Origin: Streptomyces showdoensis
GTDB taxonomy: Bacteria; Actinomycetota; Actinomycetes; Streptomycetales; Streptomycetaceae
NCBI RefSeq assembly: GCF_039535475.1
Contig: NZ_BAAAXG010000007.1
Span: 1 to 64,000, forward strand
Reading direction: 5' to 3'
Length of the DNA stretch: 64,000 nucleotides
Below are positions 60,363 to 64,000 of this stretch, in pieces. Both the position numbers and the translations under genes were made by a program. Every line of letters begins with the position of its first letter. Within the stretch, counting starts at the first letter, position 1. The notes beneath the pieces were generated by a model. That model did no database searches. It was not told the origin of the DNA and saw nothing but the letters and a program-made list of their open reading frames with translations.

Positions 60363-61316
60363 ATGGACGAGAACGAGAACGAGACGTACGAGGTCGTGGT
60401 GGTCGGCGGCGGCGCGGCGGGGCTGAGCGCCGCCCTGGTCCTCGGCCGGGCCCGGCGCCGGACCCTGGTGGTCGACGCGGGCGAGCCCCGCAACGCGCCC
60501 GCCGCGCACATGCAGGGCTACCTCACCCGGGACGGGATGAGCCCGGCCGCCTTCCTGGAGGCGGGGCGGCGGGAGATCGCGGCGTACGGGGTGGAGCGCA
60601 CCGAGGGCCAGGTGACCGCCGCGGTCCCGGACGGGGACGGGGGCTTCGCGCTCGCCCTGGCGGACGGGCGCCGGCTCCGGGCCCGCCGGCTGATCGTGAC
60701 GACCGGGCTCGTGGACGAGCTGCCGGAGCTGGAGGGGCTGGCCGCGCGCTGGGGCCGGGACGTCATCCACTGCCCGTACTGCCACGGCTGGGAGGTCCGC
60801 GACCGGGCCTTCGGGGTGCTGGCGCACCCGGAACTCCCGGCACACCAGGCGCTGATGGTCTCGCAGTGGTCGGCCGACGTGACCCTCTTCCTGCACACGG
60901 CCGCCGCCCCCTCCGGGCAGGACGCCGCCCGGCTGGCGGCGGCCGGGGTGACGGTGGTGACCGGCGAGGTGGCGGGGCTGGTGGTCGAGGAGGACCGGCT
61001 GACGGGCGTACGGATGGCCGACGGGCGGACCGTGGCGCGCGAGGTGCTGTTCGTGGGCCCCCGGCCGGTACCCCGCGACGGGCTGCTCGCGGCGCTGGGC
61101 GCACCGACCCGGCAGACGCCGTTCGGCGACTTCACGGCCGTGGACGAGACCGGGCGCACCGGCGTGCCGGGCGTGTGGGCGGCGGGGAACGCGATCGGCG
61201 CGCACGAGCAGGTGGTGAACGCGGCGAGCGGCGGCTACCGGGCGGGCGCCGCGGTCAACGCGGACCTGCTCCTGACCGAGCTGGACCGGAGGGCGGAGGC
61301 CGGGTCCGCGGCCTGA
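60363..61316 (+). CDS. Thioredoxin reductase-like FAD/NAD(P) oxidoreductase
   Basis: A 317-residue flavoprotein. The FAD-binding GGGAAGLSAALVLGRARRRTLVVDAGEPRNAPA (near residue 14), the redox-active CPYC in VIHCPYCHGWEVRDRAFGVL and the C-terminal GVWAAGNAIGAHEQVVNAASGG. The central part is shorter than in true TrxB, as in the small actinobacterial relatives. The divergent XRE-cupin gene is its usual partner in Streptomyces. The 61-bp divergent space carries the operator. Confidence 0.9.
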   Translation: MDENENETYEVVVVGGGAAGLSAALVLGRARRRTLVVDAGEPRNAPAAHMQGYLTRDGMSPAAFLEAGRREIAAYGVERTEGQVTAAVPDGDGGFALALADGRRLRARRLIVTTGLVDELPELEGLAARWGRDVIHCPYCHGWEVRDRAFGVLAHPELPAHQALMVSQWSADVTLFLHTAAAPSGQDAARLAAAGVTVVTGEVAGLVVEEDRLTGVRMADGRTVAREVLFVGPRPVPRDGLLAALGAPTRQTPFGDFTAVDETGRTGVPGVWAAGNAIGAHEQVVNAASGGYRAGAAVNADLLLTELDRRAEAGSAA

Positions 61317-61357
61317 CGGGTCTTCAGTTCTCGGGCGGGGCGCGCTATCGATACGCC

Positions 61358-62341
61358 ATGGAGGACATGACGCACGAGGGCCTCGCGGACACCCCGGGGC
61401 TGCCCGCCCCTCCCCCGCTCGGGGCGAGCGCGCTGCCGGCGGGCACGTTCGCGGGCCGGGCGGTCGTGGTGACCGGCGGGGGTTCCGGTCTCGGCAAGGC
61501 GATCGCCGCCGAGTTCGCCCGGCTCGGCGCCGACCTGGCGATCCTGGGCCGCACGGCCGGGCGGCTGGCGGCCGCCCGCGAGGAGCTGGCGGCGGTCGCC
61601 GGGACCCGGGTGGTGACCGGGGTGTGCGACATCCGGGACCCGGAGCGGATCGCCGGGGTGCTCGACGTCTGCGAGGCGGCGCTGGACGCCCGGCCGGAGG
61701 TCCTGGTGAACTGCGCGGCGGCCAACTTCCCGGTGCCGGCGGAGGAGCTGTCCCCCAACGGCTGGCGGGCGGTGGTGGACATCACGCTCTCCGGGACCTG
61801 GTTCACGACCCGGGAGTTCGCCCGGCGGCACCTGGCGGCGGGGACCCCCGGCTCGGTCGTCAACGTCGGCGCCTCCTACGCCTGGACGGGCGGGCCCGGG
61901 TACGCGCACTCGGCGGCGGCGAAGGCCGGGGTGAAGAACCTGACGGAGACGCTGGCGGTGGAGTGGGGGCCGTACGGGATCCAGGTCAACGGCCTGGTGC
62001 CGGGGCTCATGCCGCACGAGGAGATGGTGCCCGCCGTCCGGGCCAACCTCGACCGGGCCGGACGCCCCGACCTGCGGCAGCCCGCCCTGCGGGTGGGCCG
62101 GCCGCGCGAGCTGGGCTGGGCCGCGACCTTCCTGGCCTCCCCGTACGCCCGGTTCGTCAGCGGGCACACGCTGGTGGTCGACGGCGCCAACTGGCAGCGC
62201 AGGTCGCTGGTGAACGAGCCGGTGGTGCCGGTGCGCGCCCAGTTGGGGCGCGGGCGGTTCACGGACGGGGCGGGCGCCGGCACGGACGGGGCCGGCGGCA
62301 CGGGCGGTACGGGCGGTACGGGCGGGGTGCGCGAGGACTGA
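61358..62341 (+). CDS. SDR-family dehydrogenase, 2,4-dienoyl-CoA reductase-like
   Basis: A 327-residue short-chain dehydrogenase. NAD(P)-binding TGGGSGLGKAIAAEFARLGADLAILGRT near residue 40; VLVNCAAANFPVPAEELSPNGWRAVVDI; the catalytic region YAWTGGPGYAHSAAAKAGVKNL, which has the Lys-spaced HSAAAKAGV form of dienoyl-CoA reductases. The C-terminus ends in a Thr/Gly-rich tail. ATG 61358 has a TATCGA seven bases upstream but no ribosome site, suggesting a leaderless start. It fits with the fatty-acid genes around it. Confidence 0.87.
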   Translation: MEDMTHEGLADTPGLPAPPPLGASALPAGTFAGRAVVVTGGGSGLGKAIAAEFARLGADLAILGRTAGRLAAAREELAAVAGTRVVTGVCDIRDPERIAGVLDVCEAALDARPEVLVNCAAANFPVPAEELSPNGWRAVVDITLSGTWFTTREFARRHLAAGTPGSVVNVGASYAWTGGPGYAHSAAAKAGVKNLTETLAVEWGPYGIQVNGLVPGLMPHEEMVPAVRANLDRAGRPDLRQPALRVGRPRELGWAATFLASPYARFVSGHTLVVDGANWQRRSLVNEPVVPVRAQLGRGRFTDGAGAGTDGAGGTGGTGGTGGVRED

Positions 62342-62486
62342 AGCGCGTTGGGCCGTGCGGCGGAAACCGGGGTGGCAGCGCCGCGCGGGGCGGCAGCGGG
62401 GGCGAGGATCGGCCGGGGTGGCCGGAACCGCGCCACCCGCTCCGCCTCGGCACGCCTCCCCACCCGGAAGGACGGGACTCACCCCC

Positions 62487-63266
62487 ATGCTCGGTACGGA
62501 CTTCACCACGGGCTCGCCCGACTGGCTCGACCTCGGCAGCCCCGACACCGGCGCCGCCGCCGTGTTCTACGGCCGGGTCTTCGGCTGGGACTTCGTCTCG
62601 GCCGGGCCGGAGACGGGCGGCTACGGCTTCTTCCAGCAGGACGGCAGGACCGTGGCCGCCCTCGGCCCGCTCACGGAGGAGGGCGCGGAGAGCGCCTGGA
62701 CGATCTACTTCGAGACCCCGGACGCCGAGGTCACCGCCCGTGCTGCCGAGCAGGGCGGCGGCACGGTCCGGATGGCCCCGATGGACGTGATGGAGGCCGG
62801 GCGGATGGCCGCCCTGACCGACCCGGGCGGCGCCGAGTTCGCCGTCTGGGAGCCGCACGCCGTGAAGGGCCTGGAGCGGACCTCCGAGAACAACGCCCTG
62901 CTCTGGGCAGAGCTGCACGTCGCCGACCCGGAGGCCGTGCTCGGCTTCTACCGCGGCCTGTTCGGCTGGCGCTGGGCGGAGATGGAGGCGCCCGGCATGA
63001 CGTACCGGGTGATCTCGACGGCGGTCGGGGACCAGCAGGACGCCTCCTTCGGCGGCGCGGCCCCGCTGCAGCCGGGTGCGGACAAGGCGCGCTGGATCCC
63101 CTACTTCGCGACGGACGACGCCGACGTGATCGCCACCTCGGTGCAGGAGAGCGGCGGCTCGGTGCTGATGCCGCCCGCGGACGTCCCGGACGTCGGCCGG
63201 ATCGCCTGGCTCGCGGACCCGTTCGGGGCCCCCTTCGCCGTCCTCAAGCCCGCCCCCACCATGTGA
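62487..63266 (+). CDS. VOC-superfamily (glyoxalase-like) protein, two domains
   Basis: A 259-residue protein of two VOC modules (about 8-122 and 138-255): WLDLGSPDTGAAAVFYGRVFGWDF, DPGGAEFAVWEP; then LLWAELHVADPEAVLGFYRGLFGWRW and DPFGAPFAVLKP. It is a paralogue-like relative of the gene at 48058. ATG 62487 has GGAAGGAC upstream and is preferred over the long frame from 62355. The substrate is unknown. It meets the enoyl-CoA hydratase gene end to end, with only 1 bp between the stops. Confidence 0.87.
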   Translation: MLGTDFTTGSPDWLDLGSPDTGAAAVFYGRVFGWDFVSAGPETGGYGFFQQDGRTVAALGPLTEEGAESAWTIYFETPDAEVTARAAEQGGGTVRMAPMDVMEAGRMAALTDPGGAEFAVWEPHAVKGLERTSENNALLWAELHVADPEAVLGFYRGLFGWRWAEMEAPGMTYRVISTAVGDQQDASFGGAAPLQPGADKARWIPYFATDDADVIATSVQESGGSVLMPPADVPDVGRIAWLADPFGAPFAVLKPAPTM

Positions 63267-63267
63267 C

Positions 63268-64000
63268 TCAGCGGCCCTCGAAGCGGGGCGGTCTGCGGGC
63301 CGCCTTCGCCGCGTAGCCCTCGCGGGCGTCCTCCGAGGTGAGGGTGAGCGCGGCGGCGAACGCGGTCCGGTCGAGGGCGTCGGCGAGGCCCCGGTCGGCG
63401 AAGGCGTCGATGCTGCGCTTCACCGCCCGGACCGCGAGCGGGGCGTTCGCCGCGATGGCGGCGGCCGTCTCGTACGCGGTCTCCGCCAGCTCCCCGGGGG
63501 CGGTGACGCGCTGGACCAGGCCGAGGCGTTCGGCGGTGGCGGCGTCGATCCTCCGGCCGGTGAGCGCCAGGTACTTCGCCCAGCCCGCGCCCGCCTCGCG
63601 GGCGATCCGCAGGTCGCCGCCCGCGTCCACGGCGACGCCGACGCCGGTCTCGGGGAGGGCGAAGACGGCGTCGTCGGCGGCGAGGCGGATGTCGGCCATG
63701 AGGGCGAGTTCGAAGCCGAAGCCGAGGCAGTAGCCCTGGACGGCGGCCACGACGGGCTGGGGCAGCCGGGCGAAGGCGGCGAAGCGCTCGTGGGCCCAGC
63801 GGACGCCCTCGGCGTAGTTCTCGGTGCGCTCGGCCGCCGAGCGTCCGGTGATGGCCCCGCCGGGGGCGGTGACGTCGATCCCGGCGCAGAACGCCCGCCC
63901 CTCGGCCCGCAGCAGCACGGCCCGCACCCGCTCGTCGAAGCGGATCCGGTCCGCGATCAGGCCGAGCTGGCGGCTGGCCTCCCAGCTCCAGCCGTTGAGC
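63268..64000 (-). CDS. Enoyl-CoA hydratase/isomerase, 5' end outside the window
   Basis: The visible part covers about 243 residues, from LNGWSWEASRQLGLIADRIRFDERVRAVLL to the stop at 63268. The crotonase oxyanion motif GRAFCAGID and the second, GYCLGFGFELALMADIRLAADDAVFALPETGVG, are clear. The C-terminus AREGYAAKAARRPPRFEGR is typical. Because the frame runs to base 64000 without a start, the annotated start near 63927 is not real. It probably belongs to the acyl-CoA catabolic group of this region. Confidence 0.9.
   Translation of the reverse strand, partial: LNGWSWEASRQLGLIADRIRFDERVRAVLLRAEGRAFCAGIDVTAPGGAITGRSAAERTENYAEGVRWAHERFAAFARLPQPVVAAVQGYCLGFGFELALMADIRLAADDAVFALPETGVGVAVDAGGDLRIAREAGAGWAKYLALTGRRIDAATAERLGLVQRVTAPGELAETAYETAAAIAANAPLAVRAVKRSIDAFADRGLADALDRTAFAAALTLTSEDAREGYAAKAARRPPRFEGR

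Overview
The window looks like chromosomal DNA of a Streptomyces or close relative. It is very GC-rich throughout. Genes are dense and often overlap by one or four bases (ATGA, GTGA, TGATG). GTG and TTG starts, leaderless starts and SARP, NarL and MerR regulators are common. The gene families are typical of Streptomyces. I cannot name the species. I saw no rRNA, tRNA or CRISPR array.

Layout. (1) 1-1475: remnant of a phage replication module, a primase/helicase with three frameshifts and the first ~130 codons of a DNA polymerase. It is joined directly to a truncated sensor kinase on the minus strand. (2) 2923-3636: an intact NarL-type response regulator, divergent from that kinase. (3) 3909-11290: a phenazine operon, phzB-C-D-E-F-G-A plus an O-methyltransferase, closed by a strong hairpin at 11310-11359. 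It carries every core enzyme from chorismate to phenazine-1,6-dicarboxylate-type products, with phzA moved behind phzG. (4) 11424-17304: a secreted protein, an alpha/beta hydrolase, a Nep1-like (NPP1) secreted protein and a large AfsR-type SARP regulator. (5) 17429-36179: a phage-tail-like contractile injection system (CIS): LuxR-type regulator, Pvc16-like cap, AAA+ ATPase, sheath, tube, tail-assembly protein, DUF6760, a long Pro/Ala protein with about twenty VQR motifs, a second tube protein, LysM adaptor, spike, gp25-like and gpJ-like baseplate proteins and a gpI-like protein. Two membrane proteins also lie in the locus, and either could tie the particle to the cell envelope. No tail-fibre or toxin gene is obvious. 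The tube gene and the VQR gene each carry an apparent frameshift. (6) 36131-50850: assorted metabolism and small regulons, including a MerR gene facing a fused double hydrolase, an MFS exporter with a GlcG-like protein, a lactate-oxidase-type enzyme, a Cyt-type pore-forming toxin homologue, a sulfite oxidase-like protein beside an MBL-rhodanese protein, and a frameshifted beta-propeller lipoprotein. (7) 50963-56194: a five-gene peptide/nickel-type ABC importer operon. (8) 56292-64000: acyl-CoA dehydrogenases, a quinone oxidoreductase, an SDR and an enoyl-CoA hydratase (cut by the window edge), with an XRE-cupin regulator facing a thioredoxin-reductase-like gene.

How the parts work together. 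The phenazine operon can make a redox-active antibiotic core. The CIS probably acts from inside the cell. The Nep1-like and Cyt-like proteins are two further potential membrane-damaging proteins. Six apparent single-base frameshifts occur in four genes. Some may be sequencing or assembly errors, so conclusions about gene loss should wait for read-level checking.
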